Positions 56,684-64,000 of a stretch of 64,000 bases of DNA are shown here, in pieces (the stretch's first letter is position 1; each line of letters starts with the position of its first letter). The stretch is from Paenirhodobacter populi (GTDB lineage: Bacteria; Pseudomonadota; Alphaproteobacteria; Rhodobacterales; Rhodobacteraceae). Location: positions 62,001 through 126,000 of the forward strand of contig NZ_SAUZ01000017.1 of NCBI RefSeq assembly GCF_004022215.1, given 5' to 3'. The position numbers and the translations under genes were made by a program. Under the pieces are notes generated by a model, which was not told the DNA's origin, ran no database searches, and was given only the letters and a program-made list of their open reading frames with translations.

Positions 56684-57496
56684 TCACGCCCCGGCCCTCA
56701 GCGATGGGGCCAGATCGGCGAGCCGTGCGAGGATTTCCGCCAGATGCGGGTGCAGCCGCGCCGCGCGCTCGGGCGAATAGGCGAAAGGCGGGGCCTCGCT
56801 GGCCAGATGGGTGTCCTGCGCCAGTTCCATCTGGATCGCGTGGAAGCCCTCGGCCGGACGGCCGTAATGGCGCGTGGTCCAGCCGCCGGTGAACCGTCCG
56901 TTCAGGACCGAGGTATAGCCTTCGGCGGCCTTCACCACGTCATGCACCGCCGCCTCGATCTGCGGCGCGCAGGTGGTGCCGTGGGCGGTGCCGACGTTGA
57001 AATCGGGCAGCTTGCCCTCGAACAGGAACGGGATGTGCGAGCGGATCGAGTGGCAGTCATACAGGATCGCCACGCCATGCCGGGCGCGGACCCGCTCCAG
57101 CTCCGCCTGAAGCGCGCGGTGATAGGGGGCGTGGAACGCCGCGCGGCGGCGGTCGATCTCGGCCGCGTCGGGTTCGGTGTCCCACAGCGGCTGTCCGTCG
57201 AAATCCGTCAGCGGCACAAGGCCCGTGGTGTTCCGCCCGGGATAAAGACTTTCGCCCGAGGGCGGCCGGTTCGCGTCGATCACATAGCGGTGGAAGGTCG
57301 CGCGCACCACGCTGACCCCCGGCAGGAGCCCGTCATAAAGCCGCTCGATATGCCAGTCGGTATCGGTCAGCATCTGCCCGCGCGGGTTGAGATGGGCGCG
57401 GATTTCGTCAGGCACGAAGGTGCCGACATGGGGCATGCCAAGGACGATGGGGCCATCGCCTTGAATGATCTCGACGGGGTTCACAGGGGAGTTCAC
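56684..57496 (-). CDS. hutG: N-formylglutamate amidohydrolase
   Basis: A 270-residue enzyme that splits N-formylglutamate to glutamate and formate. Conserved segments are [59 protein letters not shown] and [14 protein letters not shown]. It begins with GTG at 57496, which overlaps the hutH stop (GTGA), with GGAGG 9 nt upstream. A HutG of this type requires HutF, which is encoded across the divergent promoter. Confidence 0.92.
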   Translation of the reverse strand: MNSPVNPVEIIQGDGPIVLGMPHVGTFVPDEIRAHLNPRGQMLTDTDWHIERLYDGLLPGVSVVRATFHRYVIDANRPPSGESLYPGRNTTGLVPLTDFDGQPLWDTEPDAAEIDRRRAAFHAPYHRALQAELERVRARHGVAILYDCHSIRSHIPFLFEGKLPDFNVGTAHGTTCAPQIEAAVHDVVKAAEGYTSVLNGRFTGGWTTRHYGRPAEGFHAIQMELAQDTHLASEAPPFAYSPERAARLHPHLAEILARLADLAPSLRAGA

Positions 57497-59019
57497 AGCG
57501 AAAAATCCTCCATTGCCGCGGCGCGGGCCAGATCGCCCGACAGGATCAGCGCCGCCGCCCGCTGCATGTCGGGCGACAGGGCGCGGTCGGTCGTCACCGG
57601 CTCGGAAATGCCGCGGATCGCCGCGACGGCGGATTGCAGCGGGGCCGAGGTCTTCAGCGGCGCGCGGAAACCGATGCCCTGCGCGGCGCACAATGCCTCG
57701 GTCCCCAGAATGGCCGAGAGATTCGCGTTCATCTGCCCCAGCCGCCGCGCCCCGTGGGCGGCCATCGAGACATGATCCTCCTGATTGGCCGAGGTGGGCG
57801 TCGAGTCGGTCGAGCAAGGATTGGCGATATGCTTGTTCTCGCTCATCAATGCCGCCGTCGTGACCTCGGCGATCATGAAGCCGGAATTGAGCCCCGGATC
57901 CGGCGTCAGGAACGGCGGCAGGTTGTAGGACAGCACCGGGTCCACCATCATCGCGATGCGGCGCTGCGAGATCGAGCCGGTTTCCGCCAGTGCCAGCGCG
58001 ATGATGTCGGCGGCGAAGGATACCGGCTCGGCGTGGAAGTTCCCGCCCGAGACGATCCGCCCCGGCCCGAGGACAAGGGGGTTGTCGGTCACGGCATTCG
58101 CCTCGGTCTCCAGCGTCGTGGCGGCGAAGCGCATCAGATCGACGGCGGCGCCCACGACCTGCGGCTGGCAGCGGATGCAGTAGGGATCCTGCACGCGGCT
58201 GTCGCCTTCCAGATGGCTTTCGCGGATCTCCGATCCCGCCAGCAGGGCGCGCATCCGCGCCGCCACGTCGATCTGGCCCTTGTGCCCGCGCAGCGTGTGG
58301 ATTTCCTCGAACAGGGGCGCGGTCGAGCCCATGATCGCGTCGGTCGACAGGCTCGCGGTGATCAGCGAGGCGGCGACATTGCGCCAGCCGTCGAACAGCC
58401 CCGCCAGCGCCAGCGCCGTCGAGAACTGCGTGCCGTTGATGAGCGCGAGCCCCTCTTTCGGGCCAAGCACCACGGGTTTCAGCCCGGCCTGCGCCAGCGC
58501 CGCGCCACCCGCCATGCGTTCGCCCGCGACGGTGGCCTCGCCCTCGCCCAGCAGGACCGCCGCCATATGCGCGAGCGGCGCGAGATCGCCCGAGGCCCCC
58601 ACCGACCCCTGCGCGGGAACATATGGCGTGACGCCCTTCTCCAGCATCCCCTCGATCAGGGCGATCACCTCCCACCGGACGCCCGAGGCGCCGCGCCCAA
58701 GGCTGAGGAGTTTCAGCGCCATCATCAGCCGGGTGGTGTTTTCGGGCAGGGCCTCGCCCACGCCGCAGCAATGCGACAGGATCAGGTTGCGCTGCAATGT
58801 CGCCGTATCGCCGGGCGCGATGCGCTTGGACGCGAGCTTGCCGAAGCCGGTGTTGACGCCATAGACCGCCGCCGGACCCGCCGCCGCCTCGGCGATCAGC
58901 GTCGCCGCCGCCTCGATCCCCGGCCGGGCGGCGGGGTCGAGCCGCGCGGGCGCGCCCGTGCACCAGATGGTTTCTAGCATGTCCAGCATCACCGCGCCGG
59001 GGTTCAGGGTCAGGGTCAT
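57493..59019 (-). CDS. hutH: histidine ammonia-lyase
   Basis: A 508-residue lyase that removes ammonia from histidine to give urocanate. The autocatalytic MIO prosthetic group forms from Ala-Ser-Gly in [15 protein letters not shown]. Other conserved parts: [33 protein letters not shown] and GGNFHAEP. It overlaps hutI by 4 nt (ATGA) and hutG by 4 nt. First committed step of the pathway. Confidence 0.96.
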   Translation of the reverse strand: MTLTLNPGAVMLDMLETIWCTGAPARLDPAARPGIEAAATLIAEAAAGPAAVYGVNTGFGKLASKRIAPGDTATLQRNLILSHCCGVGEALPENTTRLMMALKLLSLGRGASGVRWEVIALIEGMLEKGVTPYVPAQGSVGASGDLAPLAHMAAVLLGEGEATVAGERMAGGAALAQAGLKPVVLGPKEGLALINGTQFSTALALAGLFDGWRNVAASLITASLSTDAIMGSTAPLFEEIHTLRGHKGQIDVAARMRALLAGSEIRESHLEGDSRVQDPYCIRCQPQVVGAAVDLMRFAATTLETEANAVTDNPLVLGPGRIVSGGNFHAEPVSFAADIIALALAETGSISQRRIAMMVDPVLSYNLPPFLTPDPGLNSGFMIAEVTTAALMSENKHIANPCSTDSTPTSANQEDHVSMAAHGARRLGQMNANLSAILGTEALCAAQGIGFRAPLKTSAPLQSAVAAIRGISEPVTTDRALSPDMQRAAALILSGDLARAAAMEDFSL

Positions 59020-60269
59020 TCTTCTGCGCCTCCGAAGATGCGGGCATAAAGGGGGTTGAAGCCGAAGCGATAGGCGAGTTCCGCGGGGCTTTCGGCATCC
59101 CACACCGCCAGATCGGCGCGCAGCCCCGGCGCGATGCGGCCGGTATCCGTAAGCCCGAGCGCGCGCGCGGCATTGACCGTCACGCCGCGCAGGGCCTCTT
59201 CCACCGTCAGGCCGAAAAGCGTGCAGCCCATGTTCATCGTCAGCAGGAGCGAGGTCAGCGGCGAGGTGCCGGGGTTGTTGTCGGTCGACAGCGCCATCGG
59301 CACGCCCTGCGCGCGGAAGGCGGCGACGGGGGGTTTTTGCGTTTCCCGTATCGCGTAGAAGGCGCCGGGCAGCAGCACCGCGACCGTGCCCGACCGCGCC
59401 ATGACCGCCGCATCCGCATCTGTCGCATATTCGATATGGTCGCAGGACAGCGCGCCATACCGGGCGGCAAAGGGGATGCCGCCGATATTCGACAGTTGCT
59501 CGGCATGCAGCTTCACCGGCAGGCCAAGGCGCTTCGCCTCGTCGAACACCGGGGCGAGTTCCTGCGGCGAAAAGGCAATCCCCTCGCAGAAGGCATCGAC
59601 CGCATCGACCAGCCCCTCGGCATGGGCGGCGCGCAGGCCGGGCAGGCAGATGTCGGCGATATAATCGGCGTTCCGCCCGGCATATTCGGCAGGTGTGGCA
59701 TGGGCGCCCAGAAAGCTCGTGCGCACCCGCACCGGGCGCAGCCTGCCCAACCGGCGGGCAACGCGCAGCATCCGCAGCTCGGTATGGATATCAAGACCAT
59801 AGCCCGATTTCACCTCGATGAGCGAAACCCCCTCGGCCAGCAGCGCATCGAGCCGCGGCAGCGTCGCGGCGATCAGCGCGTCCTCGCTCGCCGCGCGGGT
59901 CGCGCGCACGGTCGAAACGATGCCGCCGCCGGCGCGGGCGACCTCCTCATAGCTCGCGCCTTCCAGCCGCATCTCGAATTCCCGCGCGCGGGATCCGGCG
60001 AAGACCAGATGCGTGTGGCAATCGACGAAGGCCGGAGTGACGAGCCGCCCGCCAAGATCGGCCTGCGGCCAGCCCGCATAATCCCCGGGCAGGTCGGCGG
60101 CGGGACCGGTCCACAGAACCCTACCGCCATTGATCGCGATGGCACCCGCCGGGATCAGGCCGTAGCCCGCCGGATCGGCCAGCGTCGCGACCAGCGCATT
60201 CACCAATACCACAGGCCCCGATGGGTTGATCGGCGGGGTCGCCACGGGCGGGGCATCGGTGAGTTCCAT
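59016..60269 (-). CDS. hutI: imidazolonepropionase
   Basis: A 417-residue amidohydrolase that opens imidazolonepropionate to N-formiminoglutamate. Metal and catalytic positions: [47 protein letters not shown] and [10 protein letters not shown]. It starts at 60269 after AGGGAG. First gene of the minus-strand operon, just inside the operator shared with hutF. Confidence 0.96.
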   Translation of the reverse strand: MELTDAPPVATPPINPSGPVVLVNALVATLADPAGYGLIPAGAIAINGGRVLWTGPAADLPGDYAGWPQADLGGRLVTPAFVDCHTHLVFAGSRAREFEMRLEGASYEEVARAGGGIVSTVRATRAASEDALIAATLPRLDALLAEGVSLIEVKSGYGLDIHTELRMLRVARRLGRLRPVRVRTSFLGAHATPAEYAGRNADYIADICLPGLRAAHAEGLVDAVDAFCEGIAFSPQELAPVFDEAKRLGLPVKLHAEQLSNIGGIPFAARYGALSCDHIEYATDADAAVMARSGTVAVLLPGAFYAIRETQKPPVAAFRAQGVPMALSTDNNPGTSPLTSLLLTMNMGCTLFGLTVEEALRGVTVNAARALGLTDTGRIAPGLRADLAVWDAESPAELAYRFGFNPLYARIFGGAEE

Positions 60270-60294
60270 CTTGATTCTCCCTGTGATTGGCTCA

Positions 60295-60314
60295 TTATGT
60301 ATAGTCATAATAAC
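60295..60314. promoter_or_regulatory. probable HutC operator between hutI and hutF
   Basis: TTATG-TATAGT-CATAA at 60295-60310 is a perfect 5-bp inverted repeat within TTATGTATAGTCATAATAAC. Its complement shares TTATGACTATACA with the site at 53809-53828. It lies between divergent hutI and hutF, so it can control both. Confidence 0.65.
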
Positions 60315-60358
60315 GGCTGTCAACGCGGCTGGGATCCGCGACGGGGAAGGTGTTCAGG

Positions 60359-61723
60359 ATGATCGGAATTTGGGCGGAACAGGCGCTGTTGCCTGATGGA
60401 TGGGCCGAAAACGTCGCGGTTCAGGTCGATGACGGGGTGATCGCCTCGGTGACCTCCGGCGTGCCGGCACCGGATGGAGCCCGGCGCGTGGGCGCCCTGC
60501 TGCCGGCGCCGGTCAACCTGCATTCCCATGCCTTTCAGCGGGCCATGGCGGGCATGACCGAGGCGCGCGGCCCCGATCCGCGCGACTCCTTCTGGACATG
60601 GCGGCGGCTGATGTATCGCTTCCTCGACCACCTGACCCCCGATGATGTCGAGGCGATCGCCGCCTATGTGCAGATGCAGATGCTCGAGGCCGGATATGCC
60701 GCGCAGGTGGAATTCCATTACCTGCATCACGCGCCGGGCGGCGGCACCTATGCGAACCTCGCGGAAATGTCGGAACGCATCGCGGCGGCGGCGGCCACGA
60801 CCGGGATCGGCCTGACCCTCGCGCCCGTCCTGTATCGCTACGGCGGTTGCGACGGCAGGGCGCTGGCGGGCGGTCAGCTGCGGTTCGGCAATGATCCCGA
60901 CCGCTATGCCCGCCTGCTGGACGGGGCCGAGGCGGCGCTGGCCGCCCTGCCCGCCGACGCGCGGATCGCCGTCGCCCCGCATTCGCTGCGCGCCGTCGGG
61001 CCCGAGGATCTGGCATGGGCCGCCACGCTGCGCCCGGACGCACCGCTGCATATGCACCTGGCCGAACAACTGGCGGAGGTGGAGGAGGTCACGGCCCATT
61101 TCGGCGCGCGGCCGGTAGAATGGCTGCTGGCGCATGCGCCGGTCGATCCCCGCTGGTGCCTGATCCACTGCACACAGATGCAGCCGTCGGAAACCACGGC
61201 CCTTGCCCGCAGCGGCGCGGTGGCGGGGCTGTGCCCGATCACCGAATCCTCGCTCGGCGACGGGATCTTCGACGGGGTGCTCTGGCGCGGCGCGGGCGGG
61301 CGCTTCGGCATCGGTTCGGACAGCAATATCCGTATCTCGCTGTCCGAGGAACTGCGCACACTGGAATATTCCCAGCGGCTGCGCGACCGCTCCCGCGCCG
61401 TTCTGGCCGATCCCGACCGCTCGACCGGCCGGGTTCTGTATGAGGGCGCGGTTTCCGGCGGGGCGCAGGCGGCGGGCCGCGCCTCGGGGGTGATCCGGCC
61501 CGGGGCGCTTGGGGATCTGGTGGCGCTGGACACGCAGGGGGAGGCGCTTCAGGGCCTGTCCGGGGACCGGCTGCTCGACACCTGGATCTTCGCGGGCGAT
61601 GACCGGCTGGTGCGCGATGTCTGGGCGGCGGGCCGTCCGCTCGTGCAGGACGGCAGGCACATTCACCACGACCGGATCACCGCAGGCTGGAAACAGGTGA
61701 TGGCGCGGCTGCGGAGCCTTTGA
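60359..61723 (+). CDS. hutF: formimidoylglutamate deiminase
   Basis: A 454-residue amidohydrolase-superfamily enzyme that turns N-formimino-glutamate into N-formylglutamate and ammonia. The zinc motif NLHSHAFQRAMAG, the region QVEFHYLHH, HMHLAEQLAEVEE, LIHCTQM and GSDSNIRISLSEEL are diagnostic. ATG 60359 is preferred to GTG 60350. It makes this the five-step hut route that ends with formate rather than formamide. Confidence 0.93.
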   Translation: MIGIWAEQALLPDGWAENVAVQVDDGVIASVTSGVPAPDGARRVGALLPAPVNLHSHAFQRAMAGMTEARGPDPRDSFWTWRRLMYRFLDHLTPDDVEAIAAYVQMQMLEAGYAAQVEFHYLHHAPGGGTYANLAEMSERIAAAAATTGIGLTLAPVLYRYGGCDGRALAGGQLRFGNDPDRYARLLDGAEAALAALPADARIAVAPHSLRAVGPEDLAWAATLRPDAPLHMHLAEQLAEVEEVTAHFGARPVEWLLAHAPVDPRWCLIHCTQMQPSETTALARSGAVAGLCPITESSLGDGIFDGVLWRGAGGRFGIGSDSNIRISLSEELRTLEYSQRLRDRSRAVLADPDRSTGRVLYEGAVSGGAQAAGRASGVIRPGALGDLVALDTQGEALQGLSGDRLLDTWIFAGDDRLVRDVWAAGRPLVQDGRHIHHDRITAGWKQVMARLRSL

Positions 61724-61754
61724 CAGACAAAACCACACTGTCCGGTCTGCTGCC

Positions 61755-61818
61755 TTCATTCTTCCATAAATATCCCGGGGGTGAATTGGCCGCAGGCCAA
61801 GAGGGGGCTGGCCCCCTT
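61755..61818 (+). repeat. intergenic CCATAAATATCCCGGGGG module, copy E
   Basis: The core TTCCATAAATATCCCGGGGG then GTGA, followed by hairpins TTGGCC-GCA-GGCCAA (61786-61800) and GGGGGC-TG-GCCCCC (61803-61816). It follows hutF; the next gene is on the same strand, so it is not limited to convergent pairs. Confidence 0.8.
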
Positions 61819-61969
61819 GCCCCCCATCCGCATGCACCTCGATCCCGTTTTGAGACAAACATTCAGACCAGCTAAACAGTCACACAACAGAAATGCTTTT
61901 GCCGCCCCGGCGATGCGCGGCATATTCCGGGCAGCTCCGGCGCAACGGAGCAGATGACAGGGAAGCGCA

Positions 61970-63328
61970 ATGACCAGAAACGATCAGCTCAAGCTCGGCA
62001 CGTTCGTCTATACCTTCGGGTTCCACCCCGCGGCCTGGCTGCATCCGGGCAGCGATGTGCATGGCGCCAACGACCTGTCGCACCTGATCCGATGCGCGAA
62101 GATCTCCGAGGCGGCCAAATTCGACTTCATGTTCTTTGCCGACAGCCCGGCCGCGGCGGTGGGCGATCCGGCGGCCCTGTGCCGCAATCCGACCAAGATG
62201 AACCGCTTCGAGCCGATCACCGCGATCACCGCGCTGTCGCAGCACACCGACCGCATCGGTTTCGTCGCCACCGCCTCGACAAGCTATTACGAGCCCTACA
62301 ACATCGCCCGGCTTTTCGCCTCGGCCGATCATCTGTCCGGCGGGCGGATCGCGTGGAACGTTGTCACCTCGGACCATGACGAGACCGGCTACAACTTCAA
62401 CCGCGAGGGCCTGCCGCCCCATGCCGAACGCTACGAACGGGGCGAGGAATTCGTCGATACCGTCTTCGGCCTGTGGGACAGTTACGAGGATGACGCCCTG
62501 CTGCTCGACCGCGACAGCGGGGTCTATTACGACCGCGACAAGCTTCACGAGCTCAACCACAAGGGCAAGCATTTTCAGGTGCGCGGGCCGCTGAACATCG
62601 CGCGCACGCCGCAGGGCCGGCCGGTGATCGCGCAGGCCGGGGGGTCCGAACTTGGGATCGAACTGGCCGCCCGCACCGCCGAGATGGTGTTTTCCCTCGC
62701 CTCGAACATCGACAAGAACCGCGCCTTCTATGCCAACGTGAAAGGCCGGATGGCGAAATACGGCCGGGATGAGAACGACCTGAAGATCCTCCCCGGCATC
62801 GTCATCAACGTGGCCGAGACGGAGGCAGAGGCAGAGGCCAAGGCGCAGCAGCTTGTCGATCTGATGCACCCGGATGTGGGGCTGCTGATGCTGCAGGAAT
62901 TCCTTGAGGCCGATCTGCGCGGGGTGGAGCTGGACAAGCCCTTCCCGATGGACCGGATGCCGGAAAAGGCCAAGGGTTCCAAGGCGCTGTTCGACGAACT
63001 CAAGGAATTCGTGACGCAGGGCCACACGATGCGCGAGCTGATCACCCATTACGCCAAACGGCACACCGGCAACGGGCTGACCGGCACCCCCGCGCAGGTC
63101 GCCGATTTCATGCAGGAATGGTTCGGGACCCGCGCCGCCGACGGGTTCATCCTGATGTTCCCCACCCTGCCGTCGAGCCTTGAGGATTTCGCCACGCTGG
63201 TGGTGCCCGAACTGCGCCGCCGCGGCCTGTTCCGCGAGGATTACGAGGGCAAGACCCTGCGCGGCAACCTTGGCATCTCGACCCCGCCGAACCGCTATGG
63301 GCAGGCGCGCACGAAGGCGGCGGAGTGA
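61970..63328 (+). CDS. LLM-class flavin-dependent monooxygenase (NtaA/SnaA/DszA type)
   Basis: A 452-residue bacterial luciferase-like monooxygenase. Conserved parts include FDFMFFADSPAA, PITAITALSQHTDRIGFVATASTSYYEPYNIAR, LSGGRIAWNVVTS and RPVIAQAGGSELG. AGGGAAGCGCA is the ribosome site. These use FMNH2 supplied by a partner reductase to oxidise aromatic, sulfur or amine compounds. No reductase is next to it. It is followed closely by hutD, so a hut-related substrate (imidazole-type) is possible but unproven. Confidence 0.85.
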   Translation: MTRNDQLKLGTFVYTFGFHPAAWLHPGSDVHGANDLSHLIRCAKISEAAKFDFMFFADSPAAAVGDPAALCRNPTKMNRFEPITAITALSQHTDRIGFVATASTSYYEPYNIARLFASADHLSGGRIAWNVVTSDHDETGYNFNREGLPPHAERYERGEEFVDTVFGLWDSYEDDALLLDRDSGVYYDRDKLHELNHKGKHFQVRGPLNIARTPQGRPVIAQAGGSELGIELAARTAEMVFSLASNIDKNRAFYANVKGRMAKYGRDENDLKILPGIVINVAETEAEAEAKAQQLVDLMHPDVGLLMLQEFLEADLRGVELDKPFPMDRMPEKAKGSKALFDELKEFVTQGHTMRELITHYAKRHTGNGLTGTPAQVADFMQEWFGTRAADGFILMFPTLPSSLEDFATLVVPELRRRGLFREDYEGKTLRGNLGISTPPNRYGQARTKAAE

Positions 63329-63330
63329 CC

Positions 63331-63867
63331 ATGCGGATCCTGCCCGCCGCGGACTATCGCGCCATGCCATGGAAGAACGGCGGCGGGGTCACGCGCGAAA
63401 TCCTCGCGCTCCCCACTTCCGGGGACTGGGACATCCGCCTGTCCATGGCGACGGTGGCGACGGACGGGCCGTTCTCGGTCTTTCCCGGGATCGACCGCAC
63501 GCTGACGGTGCTTGCCGGTGGACCGATGGAACTGACGGTGGCCGGGGCGCCTGCCGTGCGGCTGGCTCCGGGCCAGCCCTTCGCCTTTCCGGGCGATGTG
63601 GAGACCGGATCGCGGCTGACCGGCGGGACGGTGACCGATTTCAACGTCATGACCCGCCGCGGGCGCATCCGCCACAGCGTGACCGCGCGAGATCCCGGAG
63701 AGCCGCTGCGCCACGCGGGCTTCGCCGCCGCGCTGGTTCTGCAACCCGTCGAGGGGACGGGCGGGCCGGGGCTTTTCGATCTGATCCTGCCGGAAGCGGG
63801 GGAAACCCTGACGGTTCCCGTTCCTGTCCTGTGGGTGGTCTGCGACAGCGTTGCCGCGCCGCGGTGA
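63331..63867 (+). CDS. hutD: HutD/Ves family cupin protein
   Basis: A 178-residue cupin of the HutD family. The hallmark start RILPAADYRAMPWKNGGGVTREIL and the WDIRLSMATVATDGPFSVFPGIDRTLTVLAG segment are present. HutD is found with hut genes and is thought to limit formimino-glutamate or urocanate flux, without known catalysis. ATG 63331 is chosen; a GTG at 63325 overlapping the previous stop is also possible. Probably co-transcribed with the monooxygenase. Confidence 0.87.
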   Translation: MRILPAADYRAMPWKNGGGVTREILALPTSGDWDIRLSMATVATDGPFSVFPGIDRTLTVLAGGPMELTVAGAPAVRLAPGQPFAFPGDVETGSRLTGGTVTDFNVMTRRGRIRHSVTARDPGEPLRHAGFAAALVLQPVEGTGGPGLFDLILPEAGETLTVPVPVLWVVCDSVAAPR

Positions 63868-63911
63868 CGGGTTCGGCAAGATTCGGAACCGGAATCGCGG
63901 CACGGATAGGG

Positions 63912-64000
63912 GGTCAGGGGGCCAGCCCCCTCGCCCGTTCCGGCATTCGGCGGGACGTCCTTCCACTGGAAGGCCGCCTGATCCGCCTCATCCCCCGGGA
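63912..64000 (-). repeat. variant intergenic module, copy F (runs off the window)
   Basis: GGGGGC-CA-GCCCCC (63917-63930) then CGCCCGTTCCGG, as in copies C and D. About 55 nt of different sequence with a TTCC-ACT-GGAA hairpin follows, before CATCCCCCGGGA at the right edge, which looks like the start of the core. It is an extended or interrupted copy. Confidence 0.55.

Noticed and set aside
56684-59173. One long 829-codon minus-strand frame over hutG and hutH
   Set aside because: Only its last 270 residues are hutG. The rest is an off-frame reading of hutH, so no fusion protein is proposed.

Overview
The window is GC-rich, densely coding DNA with short overlaps, many ATGA-type junctions and mostly clear Shine-Dalgarno sites. 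Gene content (TRAP, Liv-type, His/Gln-type and NitT/TauT-type transporters, a urea-carboxylase-type guanidine operon, a Ku/LigD locus, GMC oxidoreductases) points to an alphaproteobacterium. It is most likely a member of the Rhodobacteraceae/Paracoccaceae; the genus is an inference I cannot settle. No rRNA, tRNA, CRISPR array, prophage or intact insertion sequence was seen. It reads as a chromosomal catabolic region of nitrogen- and carbon-scavenging operons.

Layout. 1-4669: the tail of an M20 amidohydrolase, an aldo/keto reductase, and a MarR-EmrB-EmrA type efflux operon. 4856-7044 (minus): a secreted amidohydrolase with an odd Cys-rich leader, coupled to a small outer-membrane barrel. 7299-16964: a guanidine-I (ykkC) riboswitch followed by an ABC importer, two urea-carboxylase-associated proteins, a biotin-dependent guanidine/urea carboxylase and allophanate hydrolase, which together form a complete guanidine-to-ammonia pathway. 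16980-19839: an AraC regulator, an MFS exporter and a SleB-like lipoprotein. 20069-23903: a three-subunit membrane FAD dehydrogenase with triheme cytochrome c. 24038-32431: an MmsB-like dehydrogenase, a LysR regulator with a palindromic operator, a complete Liv-type ABC importer and a GMC oxidoreductase.

32441-40306: two divergent operons share paired GTAAC operators. The left one encodes a GMC oxidoreductase, a VOC protein and an MDR dehydrogenase. The right one encodes a short leader peptide, an SDR, an AroE-like dehydrogenase with altered substrate residues and a TRAP importer, probably for an unidentified (cyclic) acid. 40357-43951: an unknown membrane protein, a gene-poor 0.8 kb, a DUF72 protein and an HWE histidine kinase. 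44000-48491: an NHEJ locus with two different Ku genes around a three-domain LigD. 48647-49826: a small stress-type protein and an SDR.

50000-63867: the histidine utilisation region. It has an ABC importer with the hutC repressor, a LysR regulator, hutI-hutH-hutG-hutU, divergent hutF, a flavin monooxygenase and hutD. A shared operator-like sequence lies in front of both the importer and the hut genes.

The most distinctive non-coding feature is a family of intergenic modules with the core TTCCATAAATATCCCGGGGG plus two GC hairpins. They sit at gene 3' ends and include a near-palindromic pair with 41-nt perfect arms between ku and ligD.
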